Shown here: piece by piece, positions 1 through 10,069 of the stretch
How positions within the stretch are numbered: the stretch's first letter is position 1
How the letters are laid out: each line of letters begins with the position of its first letter
Made by a program: the position numbers and the translations under genes
Source: Botrytis cinerea B05.10
Taxonomy: Eukaryota; Ascomycota; Leotiomycetes; Helotiales; Sclerotiniaceae
Length of the DNA stretch: 64,000 nt
Direction of reading: 5' to 3'
Assembly (NCBI RefSeq): GCF_000143535.2
Contig: NC_037315.1
Location: forward strand, 62,001-126,000
The notes under the pieces: generated by a model
Told to the model about the DNA's origin: nothing
Database searches by the model: none
Seen by the model: only the letters and a program-made list of their open reading frames with translations

Positions 1-1993
1 TCCCGCAAGGATTGAGGGTTAAGGGTTCCAACTTCAATAACCAGTGAACTGAAGAAAGCTTATCATACGACTTGTAAGCTTACATTTCGAGCCTTCTTAA
101 AGGTATCGAATACAATAAATGACTTCAGAAAAGTGCGAGTTGAAAGCATTTACACAACCTCAGAAAAATTATCTATTCATTTAAACTTGGGAATCTGCGA
201 TGCTTAAGGCTACATTCTAGCAAGCTTAGAAAGTCCTCATAAACTCCGAAGTAAGGTCAAGAGCATTCAAGACTCAATATACTGATTTAGCCTGCTGTTT
301 TTGCTTGTGTTTCGAGAAATTTATAGAATTTGCAAAAGCTTATCTATCTTTTGAAAAGCAACTTGCGATTCTCCCCGTTAAGAAGAAGCATCAAGAACAT
401 CAAAAACACAGCTCTTATATTTGATTTTTCTGGATAATGTTCGTGATATATAAGTAGCTGAATGAGGAAAAGTCTGAAACCTATGACATCCTCTTGGTGA
501 TTGATAACGATGAAGCCGAGAAAACTGGAGCTCATTTAGATGACCCGCTCTGGAGCAACCACAGAAGGTCAATTGTCATTCTCATTTGCATAAAGAGATC
601 AGAGAGATATGTGAGGATATGGTCTAGCTACGCTTTCAGATAGATGTATGCTCAGCTACTCGATTGAGTACTTAGTAATATCAAGAAGCTCAAGAAAATA
701 CACCACTGTCCACTTAAAACAACCTCGAAAGTTGTTCTGATGCCATTCCGAAAAGCCATGAGAGTTCATTTGGTAGAAAATTATATTTTTCAAGAAACTT
801 CTGGACGAATACGCAGATACATATTTAGCAGTTCTGAAAGAGTCGATCAAAACTTACGAAGAATTGAAACGCAATCGAGATTTCCACCGCATCCAGTATT
901 GGCATAGTAACTGATCATTGCTTATTGATGTGTTTGTATATGGTAATTGCTGTGCGATCTGAAAGACGAGGAAAGAGGCAGTCGGCGGAAACAAACCGCC
1001 CAGAGAATCTCTCGCAAATCACCAATGCGCAAGAGAGTTTGTTTGTGAGAGGAGATAGAAAAGACCAATCCATCCTATGATGCTCTGCGTACTCGTAGCA
1101 GATTACAAACATCCTCTATGGAACGATGACATAAAGCTTGTGATCCCTGATTGGGTTGTTGAAGTAACACGCCTACATCGATATCCTTCCTGCCTTTCAG
1201 TCACGATGACAGGAACTATTGATCGTGGTCTCAAACAGTAGTCATAGAATATGCCTGGGGTCTAAGATCCGCCAATTAATGACCAATAGGATTGAAGAAT
1301 GGAGAATGTGTCGTCTCAAATGAAGCTCCGAAAAATTACATCTTGTGTGGCTAATCAAATTCTCGACATGTGATAATCACATGATAAATAGAGGTAAGGC
1401 TATTTGTTGCACATCTCAAAATCCGTACAAGACGGAGTGGATGTTGGAATCGTCATTCACCTTCAGGATGAATGGCGGGGAAATGTTAAGGTTACATAAG
1501 CATATATTCACGTACTGTTCTTCTACATCACAGATCATCAATTATATGTGCGGAGGGTTTCATATCACTCTTGGATCATCTTCAACACAATACAGACACA
1601 CAAGCACGTAGGTATTCAAGCAAAGAATTCACCAATACATATTGAGCTCATTTCATCTCCTTCCTTATATTTGGGTATCTTATCCCAAATCACCAACTCC
1701 TCAAAGTCCATCATAACACAATGTGTGCAAACTAACATATTCATAACTTCGTATTGTACCATATCAAGTGTCTCAACGCAGATCATCAGTACCATCGACA
1801 GCATCACCAGCAACTGCTGAAGCATATGGATCCGTATCAAATGATCGAATGGGATCCTCCTCTTGTCGTATTCATCGTCAAAATTTTCAAAAACTACCAA
1901 TTGCCCATATCTCCTTCCTCAGAGTCATCCAAGGGAGCTGGGATTCGGTGGATCCCTGGATGAGAAAGCAATTGCCGCTTCCAGATCAAAGCA
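1..1993. other. Non-coding or unresolved left edge
   Basis: No gene recognised. Only short open frames occur and none has a domain I know. A minus-strand frame around 1616-1900 is acidic and could be 3' sequence linked by splicing to the gene at 1994-2791, but no frame-consistent splice joins them cleanly. Confidence 0.4.
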
Positions 1994-2791
1994 TTATACT
2001 GGTAGCTTTTCAGTCGGGTGTGAAACAAGAACACCTGGACAATTCTCGCACTTGCATTCATATGCAGCAGCATCAACTTTCAATTGCGTATTTGATCCAT
2101 TTGTCGCACGATGAAACTCTAAAAGAAGGACCAAATCAATCAAGAGATGTTGTAATCGACGCAATCTGAAAGTGGCAATGGGATCTTGTCGTCGGCGTGC
2201 ATCCACAAGCATATTGACACCCCTTTCAATTGGTAGGAACCACTTCTTGAAATCGGCGTCGGTATGGTATTTCTTTGCAAATGCAGCAAATCCCATGCAA
2301 TAAAGTTGTTCCTTTTCTTCTTGCATAGTCATTACTTCTCCAATGGCCATCTGTTGTCCGCGCCATAGCATGAATGGATCCTCTCCTGCGTGTCTGTCCC
2401 AGCTGAATTGCTCTGTAATAGCGTCCAGAATTTTGTTAAGTTGTTGATTTGTTTTTTCCGTGGAAAATTGCATGAATTGTGCTTGTCGACGTAAAATATA
2501 TGTCCACGAAAGGTATTGGCCGATCAAAAAGGCGGTGTAAACATATATGTTCTCTTGCTTCTCTTCATCTTCATAATAATCAAGTAATGTATTTACAAGA
2601 CCCCAAATTCGAGATTGAAGATCGTATGCAGCAAGTGTGAGAGGATCTCGATATTTGTGAATCAAGGCTTTAGTGGCTTTACGTTGTTTGGCTTGGTCCA
2701 AATAATATGAGATCCATCCTGTGAAACCTGCTGCCACAAGTGAGCCCACCAGGGAAACAACGGCGATGATAATGGATACACTGTCGGCCAT
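1994..2791 (-). CDS. Hypothetical membrane-anchored protein, 265 aa
   Basis: I do not recognise a named family. The ATG at 2791 opens a single uninterrupted frame. Residues about 6-28 form a hydrophobic segment (SIIIAVVSLVGSLVAAGFTG) that is a plausible signal anchor, followed directly by a basic stretch, so a type of N-terminal membrane anchoring is likely. The rest is soluble and helical-looking, with repeated WDRH/FMLWRGQQMAIGEVM features and a Cys-rich tail, CKCENC, near residue 246. A possible intron with a GTATAA donor near 1996 and a CATCCAG acceptor near 1950 would replace the last residue with about 23 others, so the 3' end is not certain. Single-exon coding with good codon flow makes the gene itself credible; the function is unknown. 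Confidence 0.7.
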   Translation of the reverse strand: MADSVSIIIAVVSLVGSLVAAGFTGWISYYLDQAKQRKATKALIHKYRDPLTLAAYDLQSRIWGLVNTLLDYYEDEEKQENIYVYTAFLIGQYLSWTYILRRQAQFMQFSTEKTNQQLNKILDAITEQFSWDRHAGEDPFMLWRGQQMAIGEVMTMQEEKEQLYCMGFAAFAKKYHTDADFKKWFLPIERGVNMLVDARRRQDPIATFRLRRLQHLLIDLVLLLEFHRATNGSNTQLKVDAAAYECKCENCPGVLVSHPTEKLPV

Positions 2792-3917
2792 GATGACGGA
2801 ATTACTTGGTGGGATTATGCTGCAGGTTCATGCGTCACCGTTATTTTTCCGTAAAGCTTCCTTTCTCACAAATGAGTATCTGGAACGTTGCGGTCGACGC
2901 CAAGATGGTTTTGATAGATATTTTGTTGAAGAGGAAAGTTTGTCTTTGAGCTACAGCCAATTCTTAGGGTTGTCCAGATATTTGAAGGGTTTTGAAATCT
3001 TCAAAGGGTTGATATGCAGAGATTAGGTCCTCACGTAAGAAGCTGGCGCTTACAGTGAGCTTGAGGGGCCAATGGACTAGGGTATGGGGGCCCCATCCAA
3101 AAATACTCGAAAAGAATAAGCATTGAGTCCATGATGAATGTAGTTCAAAGCGGCAATAGAATTGACCCAGCATCGGAAATAGATCAGTAAATCACTTTTG
3201 TATTGGGTACTGAGTATGGATGCAGGGCAGGGTTAAGATGGAGGGTTCCAGGGCATTCAAATTAAGCTTATAATGGCTATTCGACAAAATATCCACATCG
3301 ACCCACAAGCACACGGCGAGAAATATCCTTACGCCATGCGTGCACCATTATACGTAGGTTACTTGATCACGAGATTTCTTTTTGCAAATCGTGTTCTATT
3401 ATGATATGTTCACGCCTACATCAAAATGTCAGGCTGAATCTTGTCCAGATACTACCTAGCCAAGTATGAAGATTATGACCTCATGTATAGCTAATTCAAT
3501 GAACAATACCAGTGATAACTTAGCAATAATAGATATGATAATTTACATGGTCACTTGGAAAGCGTCAATGGGCTATCGCATGTTTCGAATCTCGATGTCA
3601 TGAAAAAGGTGGTTGGGATAGGTTGATCACGAAATTCTTTTGGCTTTGTGGATGAGTTTTGGGAATCCGGGCCTGGTTGGTGGGTCTTCTACCCAATGTA
3701 GGGAATACAATTGGTCAAGGTACGAATCTATGAACCGACGTATGATTTCATTTACGTACCTCACACGTACGTAGGTTCTTTATACACCACGTGATACACA
3801 TCCTCCACAAGCCACTGTGGCAGAAATTCAATTTTTTGGGGTCCACAACATCAAAATGGCCACATGTACAAACGTAAACAATATTCATTTTAAAATAATA
3901 CACTCATTCTTTTGTAT
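2792..3917. other. Intergenic region
   Basis: About 1.1 kb with no long open frame on either strand and no repeat structure that I can see. It would hold the promoter of the minus-strand gene ending at 2791. Confidence 0.5.
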
Positions 3918-4625
3918 CTAGAACGGGTGTACCTGAATACCACTCAGAAACATAGCCGGTATCAGATCCTCATTTTCGTTCAAATTCATGATAGCAGTTC
4001 TGTGCCCTTTCGGAACCTGTTGAAGAATGGTGTCATTCAAAATCGCCTCCACCCTCTCACCCCAGATGTCAGTGAGTGTCTGTACAAGTTCGGCACAATG
4101 ATTGTCTCTCTCCTGAAAAGAAAGTCTTAGCTTTTCTTTATTATCTGAACCCTCTTGATCTGAATCGTCGTCAATCTCAGTCTTGATCTCCGAGCTGGTA
4201 ACTGAGTCCGTATATTGTCGAGCTATCCGTCCTTGAATCAATACGTTTACAGTACGACAATATTGGGTTTTCTTCTTCTTCATATAGCTTTCCCAGTGAT
4301 CCACAAGTCCAGGCTCAGGTACCACGTTCTCGAAGTCAATTTTATCTGTAGCGATTCGTCGACCATAGTAACTGTGGGTGGACCCCAGTACCAATTAACA
4401 TAGGAACCATTTTGCCCCTTCGACGCCTGTAAACCTGGCAAGAACCCATTCGCCCACAATGAGGTTAATATCATTTTCTTGAACGAAATCCAACATACGA
4501 ACCACACGAAGTTGTTGTGAATTTCCGCCTAGATCTTGAGTTTGAGCTTGAGTTGAGAGATCTGGAGTAGAGGCATTCTGATTTTGTTCTCCTGTGCAAC
4601 CGACAGTTTCAGGTACTTTAGCCAT
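3918..4625 (-). pseudogene. Hypothetical protein gene interrupted by an in-frame TAA
   Basis: Two open segments lie in the same reading frame: ATG at 4625 to a TAA at 4395-4397, and then straight on to 3918. Joined, they would give about 235 residues: a Gln/Thr-rich N terminus, a core around GEWVLARFTGVEGAKW, a Lys-rich MKKKKTQYCRTV segment and an acidic linker (EIDDDSDQEGSDNKE) before a C-terminal helix. I do not recognise the family. The stop lies in the context TGT-TAA-TTG; CAA to TAA is the change expected from C-to-T repeat-induced point mutation. A 36-nt GT...AG segment spanning the stop (about 4377-4412) could in principle be spliced without shifting frame, but it is shorter than any other intron in this window and lacks a clear branch site. 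The neighbour at 5062 is also broken by TAA codons. Confidence 0.5.
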
Positions 4626-4768
4626 CAAAGTAGAGAACAGAAAACAAGTTTTTGGTAATAACTATCACTTTCTTGTCCTGTGGCGAGAGTGTGGTGAGAG
4701 TTGGTCTGAAATTTATCAACCCAAATTTTCTCTTCTCCTCTCGTTCAGACAGAGATCTCTGAATCACA

Positions 4769-5002
4769 TCACAAAAGTCTAATTGCTTTTTTTAAAGCCC
4801 CTGCCTCACAACTGAAATTGACTTTTATCATTGATAGTGCAGTACTGATCGGACAGTGACTGCTTATCTTCTGACTATCGTTCACTGCGTTTTGTACTTG
4901 GTACCGGAGCTGTTCAGGATTTTCCATCTCGATTATGACTCTCTGGATATCAAAGACACCTCCAGTACCAGAAGTTCTTGGAATTTCTGTGGCTTTTGAC
5001 AT
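4769..5002 (-). CDS. Small hypothetical ORF, 77 aa
   Basis: An ATG-started frame just 59 bp downstream of the end of the HET-domain pseudogene, same strand. The product (MSKATEIPRTSGTGGVFDIQ...) has no signal peptide, membrane segment or known motif. It could be a detached piece of either broken neighbour. Support is weak: open frame and protein-like composition only. Confidence 0.25.
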   Translation of the reverse strand: MSKATEIPRTSGTGGVFDIQRVIIEMENPEQLRYQVQNAVNDSQKISSHCPISTALSMIKVNFSCEAGALKKAIRLL

Positions 5003-5061
5003 TTCCTCATATGAGAACCATTCAATTTAGAAGCTTTGATCTCATCAAAGAGTGATTGAAA

Positions 5062-7430
5062 TTATTCAGGAATGTTTTTGATATCTTGATCTTCAAATAT
5101 CCAATGATTAACCTCATCAATCAAACTTTTTGGTTCTTCTTCCGTCTGAGAATCTCTCACTGAAAGTTCTGGGTCGACGTGAAGTACTGGTGAAGTATCT
5201 ACACTCTCTTTCATAGGCGGCTGTGATTCCCTTGTCTTTTTGCCAAAACCTCCGAGTCCTAAACTGAGCTTTGGTGCGGAAATATGTGGCATCTGTGGCA
5301 TTTGTGGTATATGTGGTATTTGGGGCTTTTGAGGTCTTTTAAACCCAAACCTCGAAGTGATGTTTCCATTGTTTTGAAATTTTGGCTTTTCTTCACGAAT
5401 GAGTGCTCTTTTAGCCTTTTCCTCCTCAATTTTATAGCCAATCTTTGGTTTGTACTTCTCGAGGCCTTGAGTATTCTCGAGGTATACCATTAGCTTCCCA
5501 AGGTGGAGCAATTGAGGCCTGAGGTTTTTGAAGCCGACTTTCTTGATGAAGTTGAGAATAGTTTGGAGCAAATTGGTTGGAGTATCTGGATGAGCTGTCT
5601 TTTTGATAAAGTTAATGCTTTGAAGCAACAACAAAGTAATCTTAGACGCTGTATCTTGCAATATATGTCTCTTTTCCTTGGATGCGACTGCCAATTCACC
5701 ATTTATCGTAGTAAAATAAGTCCCCTTCTTTTCTGGGCTAAAGGCAGTCAAACTTGATGGATATAGAGATCTCCCTCTGATTGGGATTCCGAGATCTTTA
5801 CCTGCCCAATTAAAGATTGAGACATCATTAGTAGTAATGACGACCTCATCAAGCAGCCAACAAAGTGCTTTAGTCGGACCTTCTGCATGGAAAGCTAAAA
5901 ACTTTACACCGAGAACTCCCATGAGTGAGTAAACTCTGTCAATAGGAACGGTATATTTCCTATATGATGCCAATGAAAATGTATCGTGAGCTGGTAGGGT
6001 TGGTCTACTAAGTCCGTGACAGCATTCAGATGGAGGCATCTTGGTAAACTCAGAGACTTTGCTTCGATCTGCTTCAATAGCAGCAGTAAAATCATCTGCT
6101 AAGATCATGATCAAAACTTTGACCAAAGTCCTTACTTGAGATCTAAATGAACTGGGATGCAAGTTAAAACCAAGAGCTGTGAACAATTTTCGGAGAATCT
6201 GGCCGGTGGATGTTTCCATTTTGATTCGTGATTCAATATCATACCCTGCCCGAAATATTGTGTCCCGGATATAGGCGCTTGAATTATCGCTTCTCCTGGA
6301 AATTGAACTCCGAGGTAGCCAAGAATACCAATGATCCTTCTCGACCTTCTGTTGAATCAAAGTAAGGAATCTACATTTTTGTTAGCTTATTCTGAGTTTT
6401 GGTTGAATGCATAGACTCATAAGAATCGTGGCATCCATGAGTGATTTCAGATTTTCCAAGTTGGAAAGGAAAGACTTTCCTTCTTCAGGTGCATTGGTTG
6501 TATCTTGGTCGCGAATATGATGTTGAAGATAAGAACAATGATAGTAATAAGGTCCCATGCCTTCTACAACTCTTGGTAAAGGCTCCCAAAGATTGTTTAC
6601 ATAGAACGCCATCTTACTTAGGACCAATTCCTGCAAAGTCCATCCTCTAGTCGACCAGTTTGGCGATTTCACATCTTCAAATTTAGTGAAGTTTGCATCA
6701 CAAGCCCATTCACCAGTTTTGTTCGAATTGACACTATTCCAAGTACTGACCCATTCTGTTGAGCTTGATGTATCGAGATATACCAAACAAAAGTCTGCAT
6801 TATTTTACCACTGTCCCATCATGGCAAGTGATTCATTTTGCTCATTAGCGTCTCCTTTATTGATGCAGACGGTATCGTTCCAAAGATACTGTTTAGGTCC
6901 ATTGGACGGAAAAAGACCAGAACGCAGGATTATCTTTGCTTCCAGAACAGAGCTTTCAATTTTATACATAGGCTTTTGCTTTTCCAAGATGAGTAGGAGA
7001 TCCTCTATCGCGGAACGCAGGCCGGGGATTTGGTTTATGATTTCCTGTTTCCCTGTTGCCTTTTCGAGTTTTGTTTCGGCGAGTCGTATTTTGTTTTCAA
7101 GCTCAAGAATTGAATCGACGTTCGATTAATCGTTGCTAAGGTTCAGACCATTGATTTCATTGGCCTCGCTTTCAAGTGGTGTTTCTAAATCATCAACTCC
7201 CATGTCTTGCTTTTTCTCCTCCAGATTTTTCTCTACCATATTTTTCGACTCCACCTCTTTTATCTTTTTAATAACTCCTTTGCCAAGGTCTGCTCTTTCC
7301 AAAGTAGCTTTTCTGAATTCATTGAAATCCGCGAGAAAAGTTCCTGCATTAGAGGAATCTGATTTCTTTCCAAAATGATCCAAGATGATGCTTCCAAATG
7401 ACCAAATTTCTTAACTCGGAAACTGGCGAA
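5062..7430 (-). pseudogene. HET-domain (heterokaryon incompatibility) gene, decayed
   Basis: The translated minus strand shows the hallmarks of fungal HET domains: YLWNDTVCINKGDANEQ, then ADFCLVYLDTS, then STRGWTLQELVLS, and C-terminally IDRVYSLMGVLGVKF and NDVSIFNWAGKDLG. HET proteins trigger cell death when incompatible strains fuse. All segments from 7410 to 5062 lie in one frame, yet that frame is cut by TAA at 7126-7128, 6805-6807 and 6382-6384. At 6805 the stop replaces the residue after MGQW, inside the core HET motif. No GT-AG intron removes the 6382 stop without breaking frame. A fourth in-frame TAA at 7411-7413 precedes EIWSFGSIILDHFG, which resembles the end of a protein-kinase domain; alternatively the 5' part lies in another frame. 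The C terminus has a short Pro/His/Met repeat (IPHIPQMPQMPHI). It is probably a non-functional allele or relic, unless sequencing errors are involved. Confidence 0.8.
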
Positions 7431-7718
7431 ACTTTTTGCATCCTCGTCTTCATCTTGAGAATTCCGTATCATCTCATACACTTCTCTCTTTCTCGCGTTC
7501 TCTTTGATCTTTTGAAGGAATGTAAAAGTGATATCTTATCCTTTCCAATTGTGACTCAATATTATAATAAAACAAAATTCTAAATAAATAAAGTTTATTA
7601 AACAATATTCATATTATATATATTTTACTCAATCAATCTACAAAAATGAAATATTAATATCTATAGCTACTTATTAATTAATAAATATAGCTTTTTTTAT
7701 CCCCCAAGCTATTTGTAG
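7431..7718. other. AT-rich spacer
   Basis: About 290 bp, very AT-rich from 7550 on, lacking coding potential. It lies immediately 5' of the decayed HET gene and 3' of the next minus-strand gene. No terminal repeats found. Confidence 0.4.
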
Positions 7719-8098
7719 TTATAAATACCTATAGCCAGCTATACTACCTAAGCCACCCATTGCGACCACTGGACGTGGCACTCCATCCGCATTCAAGATC
7801 ACCGGGTCAATGATGTCTTCCTCAAAACTATTATCATCTGAACTCATGCCATTCTCTCTTGTATCAATGAATTCCGGTACAAAGTTGGAATTGATGATCC
7901 ATTTCATTGATTTGTGAACTTTCTCTTGCAGCAAAGGATCAAGCACAGATTTGACGTAGGCATGGCGAGCAACATTATAACCTACGCCCGTGGCAGTAGC
8001 GAGGGAGGAAATGGGAGATTTCTCGGTTGGTGCTGGTGCACCTGTCGTATCGAAGATTTTCTCCCCAAAACGAAGTAACTCATTCTGATCTGCTCAGG
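7719..8098 (-). CDS. Hypothetical protein, 3' exon only (5' end unresolved)
   Basis: An open minus-strand stretch reads NELLRFGEKIFDTTGAP, then SLATATGVGYNVARHAYVKS, LLQEKVHKSMKWIINSNF and an acidic patch, ending VAMGGLGSIAGYRYL at the stop at 7719. An in-frame TGA sits just upstream, beside a credible acceptor (CTGAGCAG, about 8093-8098), so this looks like the last exon of a spliced gene. I could not place the 5' exons in 8100-8760. Gly-rich YNVARHAYVKS-type segments appear in small fungal proteins of unknown role; I assign no function. Confidence 0.35.
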
Positions 8099-9154
8099 AA
8101 GTCATTTTATTGTCTAATAACCAGCTTGCTAAGAAAGAAAACATGAAAATAAAAGAGGTACAGGCAGTTTGAGCAAGGAAAGCTTGTAGGGAATGCTCTA
8201 ATAAGCTGTTCTGATAAAGTTCACATCCTAGAAGTAACCTGTAGGAACACGATATGATTTACCATCGATATTCGAGAATACCCCCGCAATAATCGATCAA
8301 TCGAATATCTTACCATATTTCATAATTTAGGCCATCAGTCACCCGGAAGTCATGGTAAGAGTTCTCTTACAACAGCGATGAGACAACTGCGACGGTCACA
8401 TTCCACCCGTTCAATTACTCCACGTTCTCGAGAACCGCTCTACACGTGTCTTGCAGAACATAATACCTAACTTGGTTTCTCAGCCAACCAATTTTCCTAA
8501 AGCATGGATTTATTGACAAAATGGCTATAAGTGTGACAAGGTTTGTGAATCCAATACTTGATCCATAATACTTATACGAAGCCCTTGTCGGTTCGGCAGT
8601 TCGATGAATATTTTGACGAGAAATGCTTTGATATATCGATGAAATCGGATGTATTGATCCTGAATACTATCATGGGTGAGGTCCTGTGGTCCCAGAAGAA
8701 AATCAAGAGACTCTTCTAAATAATAATTCATCTTCCACATCTTTTAGGAGAAATCATCATAGATTTTTGTGATGATAAAGCAAGAATAACTTCATATCAT
8801 CCAGTCCTGAAAGTCTTTGGGAGATCAATTGACGATAAAACATTACAATGTGACTGGTGAGCTATTCCTTTTCTTCAAAAATGAGAAGCTCTGTAGTTGG
8901 AATTCTTCATTAAATATTTGTGTAGTGATATAAACCCATGGGAGATTCTCGTCAATGGAGATCGCTGGTCTGGTTGACTTCGAATTATAGGCTTTGTGGA
9001 CGTCTTCTTTCTACTTAGCTATTCTGAAAACTCAAGATTTCATAAAGTGATTATTATCTATAGTAAGTACACACTTTCTTCCATGGAAAGATGATGTAGA
9101 TAATGAATCTAAAAAGAATTAGAGGATAATCGGCACATATCAAAACTTCTAGAT
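8099..9154. other. Intergenic, possible 5' exons of neighbour
   Basis: About 1 kb with no recognised gene. A minus-strand frame at 8525-8740 (71 codons) could be an upstream exon of the gene at 7719, but no frame-consistent splice was found. Confidence 0.3.
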
Positions 9155-9616
9155 ATGGTCGAGAAGAAATTCGAAGACGGGAAACTCGTATCAAAGACCG
9201 TCTCATTTGAAGTAGAATCATCCAATCTCAACGCAACTCAAGCATCAAAGCCAATCTACACAACATTTACCCGTGACTCGGCCGACTATACCACTTCATC
9301 CATAGGCCATCCCATCGGCCTCTGCACCAAATATTCTTCTACAACTATTCAAACCTATACCATACACCTACGTAAACCCTCCGATTCACTCCTGAAACAA
9401 AAGTACAAAAGGGCGCTTAAAGTATACGATACATTGGATATGATACAAGATGCTGCCAAACTTGGATTGGTAAGTTTTGCGGAAATTCTGGGTCATGGGA
9501 TAGGATATACCGGTCGAGGAAGTAGTACTTTGGACATTGGGAAAGGATTTGTGGGAGGTCTTGGGGCTGGTAATGAAAGTCCAGGATGGATAGGATTGAG
9601 TGGTGATAGGGGATAG
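9155..9616 (+). CDS. Hypothetical protein, 153 aa
   Basis: An ATG at 9155 opens a single exon of 153 codons. The N-terminal half is polar with several Thr/Ser runs; the middle (LLKQKYKRALKVYDTLDMIQ) looks helical; the C-terminal 50 residues are rich in glycine (ILGHGIGYTGRGSS, GKGFVGGLGAGNESPGW). No signal peptide or membrane span. The Gly-rich end loosely resembles the C terminus of the divergent minus-strand gene ending at 7719, but the similarity is too weak to claim homology. Family unknown. Confidence 0.5.
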   Translation: MVEKKFEDGKLVSKTVSFEVESSNLNATQASKPIYTTFTRDSADYTTSSIGHPIGLCTKYSSTTIQTYTIHLRKPSDSLLKQKYKRALKVYDTLDMIQDAAKLGLVSFAEILGHGIGYTGRGSSTLDIGKGFVGGLGAGNESPGWIGLSGDRG

Positions 9617-10069
9617 GATCGGTAACTCAACATCAAGGTGTAGGAGAATTAGGGGATTCCACCAGTCGAGATTGAGTCGAGTAGGCTGAATCAGTTGACA
9701 TTTTTACAACAATCAAACTCGATTCGTGTGCACCATATCTTTACTTCCCTTCGTCGAATGAATTACCAAAGCTTCTAGACTTGTGCATATTAAAAGTGTA
9801 TAGATCATTGAGATTGTGAGTTCTCCACAATGCAACTCACAGACCAACGGACTACTATACTTACATGATACACATGAACTAGAAATGTACAACACAATCC
9901 ACTGCCTAGGTAAACATACTATTTTGGCTCCAATGCTATTCCTGCTGCTCGTTTGCCAGATCTAACCAAAATGGAAAAAGAAATAAATATACATAATAAT
10001 CAGTCCACAAGAATCAAATACTTAATTTTTATCAAGTCCCCACATCCTCTGCTTTAATCCACCCAATCA
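9617..10069. other. Intergenic region
   Basis: About 450 bp between convergent genes (plus-strand gene ending at 9616 and minus-strand gene ending at 10070). It should hold both 3' ends. Nothing else seen. Confidence 0.4.

Noticed and set aside
344..1112. Minus-strand short frames that look faintly like fungal F-box protein segments
   Set aside because: Frames are short, overlap, lack ATG-plus-domain structure and cannot be spliced together convincingly.
6358..6405. Intron that would remove the TAA at 6382 (GTCTAT...ATGTAG, 46 nt, with GCTAAC)
   Set aside because: Splicing shifts the frame into an immediate stop, whereas both sides are already in the same frame; a nonsense codon is simpler.
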